Below are positions 1-8,067 of a DNA stretch of 64,000 nt, in pieces (the stretch's first letter is position 1; each line of letters begins with the position of its first letter). Source of the DNA: JAAXIE01 sp965263155 (GTDB lineage: Bacteria > Chloroflexota > Dehalococcoidia > Lucifugimonadales > JAAXIE01); the NCBI GenBank assembly GCA_965263155.1, contig OZ253586.1, positions 1,054,001 to 1,118,000 on the forward strand, in the 5' to 3' direction. The notes under the pieces were generated by a model. That model was not told the origin of the DNA. It made no database searches and saw nothing but the letters and a program-made list of their open reading frames with translations. A program made the position numbers and the translations under genes.

Positions 1-145
1 AAGCGCCTAAGGCATTGTCAACGTGAATCTCTTCCCGTGGAACGCCTGCCGTGGTACAGCTCACCATCTGAAAGTGTGGTAGAATCTCGTTCGACGGAGG
101 ATGGTGGGCGAGTTGGTGTGGAAACCGCCTCCAGGGGGTGTCGGT

Positions 146-2332
146 GTGCTTCGCTTACACAACACTATGACGCGTAGGGTGGAGGAGGTGCAGACCCTAG
201 AGCCGGGTGTCGCCAAGATGTACACCTGTGGCCCTACGGTCTACCGATATGCGCACATCGGTAACCTCCGCAGCTATTTGATGGCCGACTGGATACGTCG
301 GGCTCTTTTGCGACGAGGCTACGAGGTGATGCACGTCAAGAACATCACCGATGTGGGCCACATGCGCCAGGAGATGCTGGAAGAGGGCGGAGACCGGGTA
401 ATTCTGGCAGCTTTGGAAGAAGGCAAGACACCTCAGGAGATCGCCCAGTTCTACGCCCAAGCCTTCTATGACGACGAGGCCAAGCTGAACATCCTCCCCG
501 CTCACGTTTACCCTTGGGCCACCGAGCATGTGGCCGAGATGGTCGCATTGGTCGAAGAACTGATGGCCAAGGACTATGCATATCTTGTGGGTGGCAACAT
601 CTACTTCAACGTCGGCAAGTTCGAAGCCTATGGGGCCCTCTCGGGCAACCAACAGGCAGGGCTGATGGAGGGCGTTCGCAGTGAGGCCGACCCCCTGAAA
701 CGAGACCCGAGAGACTTTACCCTCTGGAAGCTGGCCGAGCCCGGCCGCGAGATGAAGTGGGACAGCCCTTGGGGAGAGGGTTTCCCCGGTTGGCACATCG
801 AGTGCTCTGCCATGTCCACCAAGTACATGGGTAAGCAACTCGATATCCACACCGGCGGCGTGGACAACATATTCCCCCACCACGAGGACGAAATTGCCCA
901 GAGCGAGGCGGCTTTTGGCGTGCCTTACGTGCGCTACTGGGTCCATGGCCAGCACCTCCTGGCCGACGGCATCAAGATGGCCAAGTCCTCGGGAAACGTG
1001 TTCATCCTAGATGATTTGGCGGATCGTGGTTTCGACCCTCTGGCCTTCCGCTACCTGTGCCTCACGGTGCGCTACCGCAACCGCATGAATTTCACCTTCT
1101 CCACGCTGAAAGCTGCGCAGCGGGCCTTGACTGGCCTGCAGAACAGAATGGCCAGTTGGAAGCAGGCCCCCGCTCCTGCAGATATGCCTCTGGAAACTGA
1201 GGAGTGGCGGGAGAAGTTCTGGGAGAAGGTGGAAAACGACCTTGACCTGCCCAACGCCTTGGCCACGGTGTGGAATATGGCCCAATCCCCCCTACCCGAT
1301 GCAGCTAAGGCTAGTTTGCTCGTGGAGTTCGACCAGTTGCTGGGGCTGGGCCTCGACAAGGCTCCAGACGAACACGACGTTCCGGTTCAGGTGGGAGCGC
1401 ATGTGGAGCAGCGGCTCGGCTACCGCAGCAACGGGGCCTACGGTGAAGCCGACGCCCTGCGCGAGCACATCGCAGCCCACGGCTACGTGGTGGAGGACCA
1501 ATCCGCCGGTGCATTGGTGCGCCCTAAGACACCGCTGGAGCGCATGGCCGGCCAGTTCGCCACCGTATCGTCACCCAAAGAGGTTGTGTCTTACTTGAAC
1601 CAGCCGCATACACTCGACTTCTCCATGGTGTCGGTGGTTTCCGACTATATGGAGGACGTACAAAGGGTCACCCGTAGCGCATTGAAGTGGGCCGAGGGCC
1701 ACAATGCCGAGCTTGTGGTGGTGGACAACGGTTCCACCGACGGCACTTCCGAGTGGCTGGAAGAGTTGCGAGTTGGCGATTCACGCGTCAATGTAGTCCA
1801 CGCCGACCATGTCCTAGGAGAGGGAGCAGCCAAGAACATTGGCTTGATGCAGTGCCGCGGACGCACCGTGGTGTTCCTCGACCCCTCGACTGAGGTCACC
1901 GGCGACATCCTGACTCCTGTCGACCGCTGGCTGGACGACGAGCGCATCTCCATGGTAGGGCCGTGGGGCGTCTGTACCGACGACATGCACCACTTCCACG
2001 ACGAGGTGACCTCCGGGGAGTCCGACGCCATGCAGGCCTACTGCCAAGGTTTCCGTCGCTCCCTGGTCAATGAGGTGGGGTTAATGCGCGAGTGCTTCCG
2101 CTTCTACCGCAATTTGGACCTAGACTTCAGTTTCCAAATGAAGAACTTGGGGCACCGCATCTTCGCGGCCGACGACCTGCCCATCGTGCGACACGAGCAC
2201 CGGGTCTGGGCTGCATTGGATGAAGCCCAGCGAAATGAACTCAGCTTCAAGAACTTCAAGCGCTTCTTCAAGCGCTGGGGCGACCGGAATGACCTGCTGG
2301 TAGCCAGCTCGCAACGCCAAGAATCTTCCTAG
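146..2332 (+). CDS. cysS: Cysteinyl-tRNA synthetase fused to a C-terminal GT2 glycosyltransferase domain
   Basis: Charges tRNA-Cys in the cytoplasm. The class I signatures are clear: CGPTVY at about residue 28, HIGN (the HIGH motif) at 37-40, a zinc-site Cys near 220 (HIECSAMS), HHEDEIAQSE, and KMAKS at 277-281. The synthetase part ends near residue 480. From about residue 494 a second domain begins with VSVVSDYMEDV and the GT-A nucleotide-sugar motif DNGSTDGT (Asp about 527), typical of family-2 glycosyltransferases. The protein is about 728 aa, against about 460-500 for CysRS. I chose GTG at 146 because LRLHNTMTRR matches the normal CysRS N-terminus and AGGGGGTG lies 7 bases upstream; an ATG at 101 directly abutting GGAGG is possible. 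There is no stop between the two domains. Confidence 0.9.
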   Translation: MLRLHNTMTRRVEEVQTLEPGVAKMYTCGPTVYRYAHIGNLRSYLMADWIRRALLRRGYEVMHVKNITDVGHMRQEMLEEGGDRVILAALEEGKTPQEIAQFYAQAFYDDEAKLNILPAHVYPWATEHVAEMVALVEELMAKDYAYLVGGNIYFNVGKFEAYGALSGNQQAGLMEGVRSEADPLKRDPRDFTLWKLAEPGREMKWDSPWGEGFPGWHIECSAMSTKYMGKQLDIHTGGVDNIFPHHEDEIAQSEAAFGVPYVRYWVHGQHLLADGIKMAKSSGNVFILDDLADRGFDPLAFRYLCLTVRYRNRMNFTFSTLKAAQRALTGLQNRMASWKQAPAPADMPLETEEWREKFWEKVENDLDLPNALATVWNMAQSPLPDAAKASLLVEFDQLLGLGLDKAPDEHDVPVQVGAHVEQRLGYRSNGAYGEADALREHIAAHGYVVEDQSAGALVRPKTPLERMAGQFATVSSPKEVVSYLNQPHTLDFSMVSVVSDYMEDVQRVTRSALKWAEGHNAELVVVDNGSTDGTSEWLEELRVGDSRVNVVHADHVLGEGAAKNIGLMQCRGRTVVFLDPSTEVTGDILTPVDRWLDDERISMVGPWGVCTDDMHHFHDEVTSGESDAMQAYCQGFRRSLVNEVGLMRECFRFYRNLDLDFSFQMKNLGHRIFAADDLPIVRHEHRVWAALDEAQRNELSFKNFKRFFKRWGDRNDLLVASSQRQESS

Positions 2333-2341
2333 CGAGGTAGC

Positions 2342-3358
2342 ATGGCCCAGGCAGAAGAAGCGCAGTTGGTCGACGACCTCGATTGCTCTACCGCCCTGAG
2401 GGACGCCGAGGCGTTGGAGGTCTACTCGCAGATGGTGCTCGTACGCACCTTCGACGAGCGCATCTGGGCACTGAACCGACAAGGCAAAGTGCCTATTGCT
2501 GCCTCATGCCAAGGTCACGAGGCAGCCCAACTTGGCAGCTTCCTAGCGGCCAAGAACGACGGCGACTTCTTCCTCTTCCCCTACTACCGCGATCTCGCCA
2601 TCAAACTCACTGCTGGCATTACCGTGGACGAGGCCATGCTCTCCTTCATGGGCAAGGCAGGCGACCCCTATAGCGGCGGGCGCCAGTTCCCCCTGCAGGG
2701 GGCTTCGCCCCAGAACAGGGTCATCCAGACTTCCAACGTGGTCGCCGCCAACCTAACCCAAGCCGTTGGCTACGCCCTCGGTTGCAAGGTTTTGGGCGAG
2801 AACACCGTGGTGCTGGCGTATCTAGGCGACGGAGGCTCCAGCCAAGGGGAGTGCCATGAGGCGATGAACTTTGCTGCCGTGCACCACCTCCCCGTGGTGT
2901 TTATCTGCGAGAACAACAAATACGCAATTTCAGTGCCCTTGAACTTGCAGATGGCCGTGCCTGGGGTGTCTCGCCGCGCACAAAGCTATGGCTTCCCAGG
3001 GTACGAAGTGGACGGCCTTGATCTGTTTGAGTGCTACCGGGCGACCTGCGATGCCATAACCCATGCCAGACGCGAAGGACCGGTCCTGCTGGAGATGCAG
3101 GTGGAGCGCCTCATGCCCCACACCACAGACGACGACGACCGGCGCTACCGCTCGCAGGAGGAACTGGAGGCTGCCCGCACTCGCGACCCTGTGGTGACTC
3201 TCCGAGATTACCTGCTGGAGATAGGCCGTCTGACCGAGTCGGAAGACGAGAGGCTGCACTCCGAGGCACGGCTTCAAGTGGACCGGGCCACTGAGTTGGC
3301 CGAGACCGCCTCCTTCCCAGACCCTTCAACCTTCTATCACCACCTGTACGCAGGCTGA
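2342..3358 (+). CDS. 2-oxoacid dehydrogenase E1 component, alpha subunit (pyruvate or branched-chain type)
   Basis: Thiamine-diphosphate-dependent decarboxylase subunit of a pyruvate or branched-chain 2-oxoacid dehydrogenase. The TPP/Mg-binding motif starts at about residue 162 (GDGGSSQGECHEA) and ends in ENNKYAIS about 30 residues later. The 338-aa length is usual for the family. It starts 10 bases after the cysS stop with GAGGT just upstream, and is followed after 9 bases by E1 beta, so it is the first gene of an E1a-E1b-E2-lipB cluster. The alpha2beta2 architecture is shared by BCKDH and many bacterial PDH complexes, so substrate cannot be set from sequence alone. Confidence 0.9.
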   Translation: MAQAEEAQLVDDLDCSTALRDAEALEVYSQMVLVRTFDERIWALNRQGKVPIAASCQGHEAAQLGSFLAAKNDGDFFLFPYYRDLAIKLTAGITVDEAMLSFMGKAGDPYSGGRQFPLQGASPQNRVIQTSNVVAANLTQAVGYALGCKVLGENTVVLAYLGDGGSSQGECHEAMNFAAVHHLPVVFICENNKYAISVPLNLQMAVPGVSRRAQSYGFPGYEVDGLDLFECYRATCDAITHARREGPVLLEMQVERLMPHTTDDDDRRYRSQEELEAARTRDPVVTLRDYLLEIGRLTESEDERLHSEARLQVDRATELAETASFPDPSTFYHHLYAG

Positions 3359-3367
3359 GGCGGGCGT

Positions 3368-4351
3368 ATGGCTGTGAAGAGCGTCATAGAGGCAGTACGT
3401 GAGGCGATGCACGAGGAGCTCGTGCGCGATTCCAAGGTGCTGATAATGGGCGAGGATATCGGTAAGCGCGGAGGGGTGTTCCTCGCCACCCAAGGGTTCG
3501 TTGACGAGTTCGGCCCCAACCGCGTGATCGATACGCCCTTGGCCGAGGCCTCCATTGTGGGAATCGCTCTCGGCGCCTCCTTCCGGGGTTTGAGGCCCAT
3601 CGCCGAGGTGGAGTTCGCCGATTTCATCTGGCCCACAGCCAATCAACTTATCGGCGAGGCGGCCCGCGTGTGTTATGGCAGCAACGGAGCGGTGTCGGCC
3701 CCCATGGTGGTGAGGGTGCCGTACGGAGGAGGCATTCGTGGTGGTCTTTTCCACTCCCAGAATGTGGAGGCCTACTTCTTTCATACCCCCGGCCTGAAAG
3801 TGGTCTCACCTGCCACACCCTACGATGCCAAGGGTCTGCTGAAGTCGGCGATACGCGACGACAACCCAGTGGTCTTTCTGGAGCACAAGAAGACCTACCG
3901 TCTGGTGCGTGGCGAGGTGCCGGAAGGAGAGTACTGCCTTCCGATTGGCGTGGCCGACGTAAAGCGTCCCGGCGACGACATAAGCGTTATCAGCTACGGG
4001 CTGGTGCTCCACTACTGCCTTGAAGCCGCGGAAGTCTTGGCCGGAGAGGGCATCAGCGTGGAGGTCGTCGACCTGCGCACCCTGAGCCCGATGGACCGTG
4101 ACACCATACTGGACTCGGTGAAGAAGACCGGGAGGGCCCTGATTGTTCACGAGGACAACATAACCGGTGGTGTGGGTGCCGAGGTGGCCGCTCTGATAGC
4201 CGATCAAGCCTTCGAGTACTTGGACGCCCCCGTGACTCGCCTCTGCGGGCCTGATGTGCCTGCCATGCCCTTCGCCCCCTCCTTGGAAGAGGTCTATATG
4301 CCCAGCACCGAGAAGGTGGCCCAAGCTCTGCGACGCCTAGCCGCTTACTGA
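3368..4351 (+). CDS. 2-oxoacid dehydrogenase E1 component, beta subunit
   Basis: Partner of the alpha subunit in the heterotetrameric E1 enzyme. Recognisable family features are MGEDIGKRGGVF near the N-terminus, PLAEASIVGIALGAS, the transketolase pyrimidine-binding region, and the C-terminal VVDLRTLSPMD and LIVHEDNITGGVGAEVAA segments. At 327 aa it has the usual length (about 325). It begins 9 bases after the E1 alpha stop, with GAGGCGGG as ribosome site, and is followed by the E2 gene after 16 bases. Co-transcription with E1 alpha and E2 is nearly certain from spacing. Confidence 0.92.
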   Translation: MAVKSVIEAVREAMHEELVRDSKVLIMGEDIGKRGGVFLATQGFVDEFGPNRVIDTPLAEASIVGIALGASFRGLRPIAEVEFADFIWPTANQLIGEAARVCYGSNGAVSAPMVVRVPYGGGIRGGLFHSQNVEAYFFHTPGLKVVSPATPYDAKGLLKSAIRDDNPVVFLEHKKTYRLVRGEVPEGEYCLPIGVADVKRPGDDISVISYGLVLHYCLEAAEVLAGEGISVEVVDLRTLSPMDRDTILDSVKKTGRALIVHEDNITGGVGAEVAALIADQAFEYLDAPVTRLCGPDVPAMPFAPSLEEVYMPSTEKVAQALRRLAAY

Positions 4352-4367
4352 GTCAGGGGGCAGTGCC

Positions 4368-5723
4368 GTGGCTGTTGTAATAGAGCTGCCCCATGTTGGC
4401 GAATCAGTCGTGGAAGGCGTCATCGGCAAGTGGCTGGCTCACCCCGGCGACCAACTGCGACGCTTCGACCCTCTGGTAGAGGTCGTTACCGACAAGGTGA
4501 CCATGGAGGTGCCGTCGCCCTATGACGGCGTCCTGATCTCCGTTCTAGTCCAAGAGGGCGAGACCGTGCCCATGGGTGCCCCAATCGCTGAGATGGATAC
4601 CGGCGATGCCAGCCCAGAGCGGCCAGTCGCCCAATCTACCCAACCGGCTGCCCCTCCTGTTCAGCCCGCCTCGGCGATGCCCCCCAGCACCATCGGCTAC
4701 CTCTCGCGAGACCTGCAGCCTGTGGGACCGACGGGCGGTGTCATGTACGGGTCGGAGGCACCCCCAGCCGATACCGTGCCGGTCGTGTCGCCAAAGCCTG
4801 ACGAGGCGGGGGAGCGCAGGCGCTACTCACCAGCTGTACGGCGGCTGGCACGGGACCATGACATCGACCCCGACAGTCTGTCAGGCAGCGGTATGGGCGG
4901 TCGCGTAACGCGTGAAGATGTGATGAGGGCGGTGGAGACCCGGGGTGCGACAGCAGGTGCGGCCCCGGCCCCAACACATACGACAGCGCTAGCGCCTATC
5001 CTGAGGACAGAGGCATCGGTTGGCGCAGACGAGGAGGCGGTGCCCCTGACCGCAGTGCGTCGCATCATCGCCGAGCATATGTCGCGCAGCGCCTCGGAGA
5101 TTCCCCATGCTTGGAGCATGATCGAAGTCGACGTTACGCCCCTAGCGGCTTATCGCGACCGCATCAAGGACGAATTCCGTCAGCGCGAAGGCGTCGCCCT
5201 CACTTATCTCCCCTTTGCCATCAAGGCCTTGGTGGAAGCCCTCAAGGAGAACCCCCTGCTTAACTCCTCTTGGGGCGGCGACAAGATTATCCTGAAGAAG
5301 CGCACCAATATCGGCATCGCGGTGGCAGCCCCCGGCGGCCTCGTCGTGCCTGTCATCCACAACGCCGACGGATACAGCGTCGCGGGGCTGGCCCGTGCTG
5401 CCCAAGAGCTCACGGACCGCGCCCGGCAGGGCAGGCTGTCCTTGGACGACGTCCAAGGCGGGACCTTCACCCTGAACAACACCGGGGCACTGGGGTCGGT
5501 CGTCTCCCAGCCTATTATCAACCATCCGCAGGCAGGTATTCTGACTATCGAGGCCGTCCAGAAGCGGCCAGTGGTGGCCAATGATGCCATAGCCATTCGC
5601 TCTATGATGAATGTGTGCCTCTCCTTCGACCACCGGATTGTCGACGGCTCCGAGTCCAGCGCTTTCCTGCAGGCAGTCAAGCAGCGTCTGGAAGCCATGG
5701 GGCCCGAGACGCCCATATACTGA
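4368..5723 (+). CDS. Dihydrolipoamide acyltransferase (E2) of the 2-oxoacid dehydrogenase complex
   Basis: Core acyltransferase passing the acyl group from E1 to CoA. Domains in order: one lipoyl domain with the modified lysine at about residue 43 (TDKVTMEVPSP), a Pro/Ala-rich linker, a peripheral-subunit-binding domain at about 145-183 (RRYSPAVRRLARDHDID...GGRVTREDV), a second linker, and the catalytic domain with the HxxxDG motif DHRIVDG (His about 422, Asp about 426). Start is GTG at 4368 behind CAGGGGGC. No E3 (lipoamide dehydrogenase) gene is in the window, so it must be supplied from elsewhere. The adjacent lipB supplies the cofactor route for the lipoyl lysine. Confidence 0.92.
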   Translation: MAVVIELPHVGESVVEGVIGKWLAHPGDQLRRFDPLVEVVTDKVTMEVPSPYDGVLISVLVQEGETVPMGAPIAEMDTGDASPERPVAQSTQPAAPPVQPASAMPPSTIGYLSRDLQPVGPTGGVMYGSEAPPADTVPVVSPKPDEAGERRRYSPAVRRLARDHDIDPDSLSGSGMGGRVTREDVMRAVETRGATAGAAPAPTHTTALAPILRTEASVGADEEAVPLTAVRRIIAEHMSRSASEIPHAWSMIEVDVTPLAAYRDRIKDEFRQREGVALTYLPFAIKALVEALKENPLLNSSWGGDKIILKKRTNIGIAVAAPGGLVVPVIHNADGYSVAGLARAAQELTDRARQGRLSLDDVQGGTFTLNNTGALGSVVSQPIINHPQAGILTIEAVQKRPVVANDAIAIRSMMNVCLSFDHRIVDGSESSAFLQAVKQRLEAMGPETPIY

Positions 5724-5743
5724 GCCGGTGGTGTGAGTCGCAC

Positions 5744-6454
5744 TTGGCCCGCGCAACTTGTCACGTAATCTCTTTGGGCGTCGTCGAATATGGCGAGGCT
5801 TGGCGTCTGCAACGGGCCTTGGTGGACGCCATCAAGGCCCGGGAAGTCCCCAACACCCTGCTGCTTCTCCAACATCCCCACGTCTACACCTTGGGACGGC
5901 GTGGTGACCGCGAGCACGTCCTGCTGGACGACAGCCAACTGGAAGCGCGTGGCATCGCGCTGCAAGAGGCAGACCGGGGCGGGCAAGTGACCTATCACGG
6001 GCCGGGGCAACTGGTAGCCTACCCTGTGGTGAGTCTGCGTTCTTGGGAAGGCCCGGTGCGCTACGTCCGAGCCTTGGAGCGAGCGATGCTGGCGACGCTG
6101 GCCCAGTTCGGAATTGATGGAGGCTTGGTGGAAGGGCGCACTGGCGTGTGGGTGGGGCACGAGAAGATTGGGGCCATCGGCGTCAAGATCAGCGGGGGCA
6201 TCGCCTACCACGGCCTTGCGCTAAACGTGTGCCCTGATCTCTCCTATTTTCAACACATCATCCCCTGCGGTATCACGGACGCGGGTGTCACTTCTATCGA
6301 GCGCCTGCTGGGTGACCCTGTCGACATCGACACAGTGGCCTACGGCCTCACCTACCACTTGGGACGCGAGCTCGACCTCCAGATGGTGGAGGAGCAGACG
6401 ACCGACGCACTTGCCAAGACTCTACAGCCAATAGGAGGCGCCATTGCCACCTGA
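5744..6454 (+). CDS. lipB: Lipoyl(octanoyl) transferase LipB
   Basis: Transfers octanoyl from acyl carrier protein to lipoyl domains, the first step of endogenous lipoate synthesis. Visible signatures are RGGQVTYHGPGQLVAYP, the catalytic Lys at about 141 (KIGAIGVKI) and acyl-carrying Cys at about 175 (IIPCGITDAG). With a TTG start at 5744 the protein is 236 aa, normal for LipB; the only other nearby in-frame option is CTG at 5720. The start is uncertain because no ATG or GTG lies at the expected place. It follows the E2 gene by 20 bases and its end overlaps the next gene by 11 bases, tying lipoylation to the dehydrogenase operon. No lipA was found in the window. Confidence 0.88.
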   Translation: MARATCHVISLGVVEYGEAWRLQRALVDAIKAREVPNTLLLLQHPHVYTLGRRGDREHVLLDDSQLEARGIALQEADRGGQVTYHGPGQLVAYPVVSLRSWEGPVRYVRALERAMLATLAQFGIDGGLVEGRTGVWVGHEKIGAIGVKISGGIAYHGLALNVCPDLSYFQHIIPCGITDAGVTSIERLLGDPVDIDTVAYGLTYHLGRELDLQMVEEQTTDALAKTLQPIGGAIAT

Positions 6455-6983
6455 TGAGATGTTGACCATCGTCCACCCTGCCGCCGAGGGCGCCCTGCCC
6501 GAGGAACGCCCTCATCCGCGCCTAGCGCAACTTCAAGGCGCCACCGTGGGTCTGATAGACAACTCCCGGCACAACTCGGACCGCTTCATGGACAATCTGA
6601 AGCTGCTGCTGGGCGAAGAGGGAGTGGACTGCGTCGTCGTGCGCAAGGCCAACCCCAGCATCCCCATGGACCCGAGCAAGATGGATGCCCTGCTGGCCGA
6701 TTGCGATGCCGTAGTTCACGGTGTCGCCGATTGAGGGTCGTGCACAGCGTGGGGTCTCCACGACGCGGTTGAAGTAGAGAAGCGGGGTCGACCCGCCGTC
6801 ACCTTGGTCACCACGGCCTTCGAGAAGGCGGCGCGGTTGCGCACCCAAGCAAAGGCAATGCCTCAGCATCGCCTGATACTGGTGCAACATCCCATGGCCA
6901 GCAAGTCGGCCCTCCAGATCCAGCAAGCTGCCGAGGCGGCCCTGCCAGAGATTCTTGCTGGCTTGACGGGAGGCGAGATATGA
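6444..6983 (+). CDS. UGSC-family selenoprotein with in-frame UGA (Sec97)
   Basis: A TTG start (6444) behind AGGAGG with 5-base spacing opens a frame that meets TGA at 6732-6734 and then continues without stop to TGA at 6981-6983. Read through, the protein is 179 aa with Sec at residue 97 inside AD-U-GSC-TAWGLHDAVE. The U-G-S-C motif and downstream VEKRGRPAVTLVTTAFEKAA match the UGSC family of selenoproteins, whose homologues carry Sec or Cys at this place. The N-terminal half (ATVGLIDNSRHNSDRFMDNL, CDAVVHGV) has the family's Rossmann-like pattern. UxxC suggests a thiol/selenol redox site; the reaction is not known to me. The end overlaps the next gene's ATG by 4 bases (ATGA), so the true end, not the UGA, is translationally coupled. 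Sec insertion genes are not in the window. Confidence 0.88.
6732..6764 (+). promoter_or_regulatory. Candidate bacterial SECIS element at the Sec UGA
   Basis: Starting two bases after the UGA, GTCGTG (6737-6742) pairs perfectly with CACGAC (6759-6764), enclosing a 16-base loop rich in G and U (6743-6758). Position directly 3' of the UGA and inside the coding region is what bacterial SelB-dependent SECIS hairpins require. Bacterial SECIS elements are loosely conserved, so this is supported by position and pairing, not by a strict motif. Confidence 0.6.
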
Positions 6984-8041
6984 CCAGCGAGGCCAGCCTT
7001 AGGGCCAGTCGGCTACAGGTCACTTCCGCTTTCGACGAGGTGAACCGGCTTTTCCTAGAGCGAGGCTGGAGCGATGGCTTGCCCATCGTTCCGCCTACGG
7101 AGGAGCGAGTGGCGGCTATGGTGGATGCCGTTGGTCTGCCACCGGAAGAGGTGCTGGGCGTCATGCCTCCGGGTGATGGCGTGGTCACCATGGAGAAGGT
7201 GGCTGCCAACGCCGTGATGGCTGGGGCCATGCCCCAACACATATCGGTGGTATTGGCCGCCGTCCGGGCTGCGCTTAGTCCCGACTACAACGTAGGAGGG
7301 GTAGCAGCCACTACGGCAGGTGCCGCGCCGCTGATTGTCGTCAACGGGCCTGTGGCTGTGCGCCTAGGGGTCAACGGCGACACCGCCTGCTTTGGCTCAG
7401 GCTACCAAAGCAACGCCGTCATCGGGCGTTCGCTGGCCCTCGTCGTCCGCAACCTCGGAGGCGCCCGTCCTGGGGAGATGGAGAAGTCCACCCAAGCCCA
7501 ACCTGGCAAGTACACCTTCTGCATCGCCGAGAACGAGGCCCAAAGCCCGTGGACTCCGTTCCACGCCGGTCGAGGCTACCGGCCCGACGACAACACGGTG
7601 ACACTGGCGGCGGTGCGTGCGTTCCACCAGATTACCGAGACGACCGTGGAGTTTGGGGCCGAGGTTCTGCAGACTGTGGCTGACAGCATGAAAGTGCTGG
7701 GCGTGGTCAGCTACTACATCCAAGGGCGAGACTGCCAAGTGCTTCTCGTCCTGTGCCCCGAGCACGCCCAAGAAATCGCCGCCGCTGGGTACTCCAAGCA
7801 GGACGTTCAGGAGTACCTGTACCAGCATTGCCGTCTCCCCAAGCGGGGCCTTCTGGGCCGCTCCCACTACGGCGAGCGCACTTGGCCAGACTGGATAGAG
7901 GAGGCGGACGACGACTACTTGGTGCCCATGGTGGCCCGTCGTGAGGACATCCTAGTGATGGTGGCAGGTGGCGCAGGGCGCCACTCCTCGTGGATGCCCC
8001 TCTGGTCGGCCACCAGGGCCGTCACCGAGCCTGTGGCTTAG
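6980..8041 (+). CDS. Conserved protein of unknown function, partner of the UGSC selenoprotein
   Basis: A 353-aa soluble protein whose ATG overlaps the selenoprotein stop (ATGA), so the two are probably translated together. The N-terminal motif ERGWSDGLPIVPPT (about residues 27-40) followed by PPGDGVVTMEKVAANAVMAG is a pattern I associate with uncharacterised proteins found beside UGSC proteins; this association is from memory, not a search. The protein has several cysteines (DTACFGSGY, YTFCIAENE, GRDCQVLLVLCPEH, YQHCRLPK) but no familiar catalytic motif and no membrane segment. A shared redox or substrate-processing role with the selenoprotein is inference from coupling only. Confidence 0.75.
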   Translation: MTSEASLRASRLQVTSAFDEVNRLFLERGWSDGLPIVPPTEERVAAMVDAVGLPPEEVLGVMPPGDGVVTMEKVAANAVMAGAMPQHISVVLAAVRAALSPDYNVGGVAATTAGAAPLIVVNGPVAVRLGVNGDTACFGSGYQSNAVIGRSLALVVRNLGGARPGEMEKSTQAQPGKYTFCIAENEAQSPWTPFHAGRGYRPDDNTVTLAAVRAFHQITETTVEFGAEVLQTVADSMKVLGVVSYYIQGRDCQVLLVLCPEHAQEIAAAGYSKQDVQEYLYQHCRLPKRGLLGRSHYGERTWPDWIEEADDDYLVPMVARREDILVMVAGGAGRHSSWMPLWSATRAVTEPVA

Positions 8042-8067
8042 TCGGCAGACCTACAGGAGGGACGCCC

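Noticed and set aside
101..145. ATG at 101 as start of cysS
   Set aside because: GGAGG directly abuts this ATG (no spacing) and the 15 added residues do not fit CysRS; GTG 146 gives a normal N-terminus. Kept as an alternative only.
5615..5743. Upstream extension of lipB to 5615
   Set aside because: This part overlaps the E2 3' end in another frame and has no LipB similarity; the family N-terminus begins near CHVISLGVVEYGEAW.
6444..6734. A separate 96-aa protein ending at the UGA
   Set aside because: The frame continues in family-consistent sequence after the UGA and the downstream stop is coupled to the next gene.
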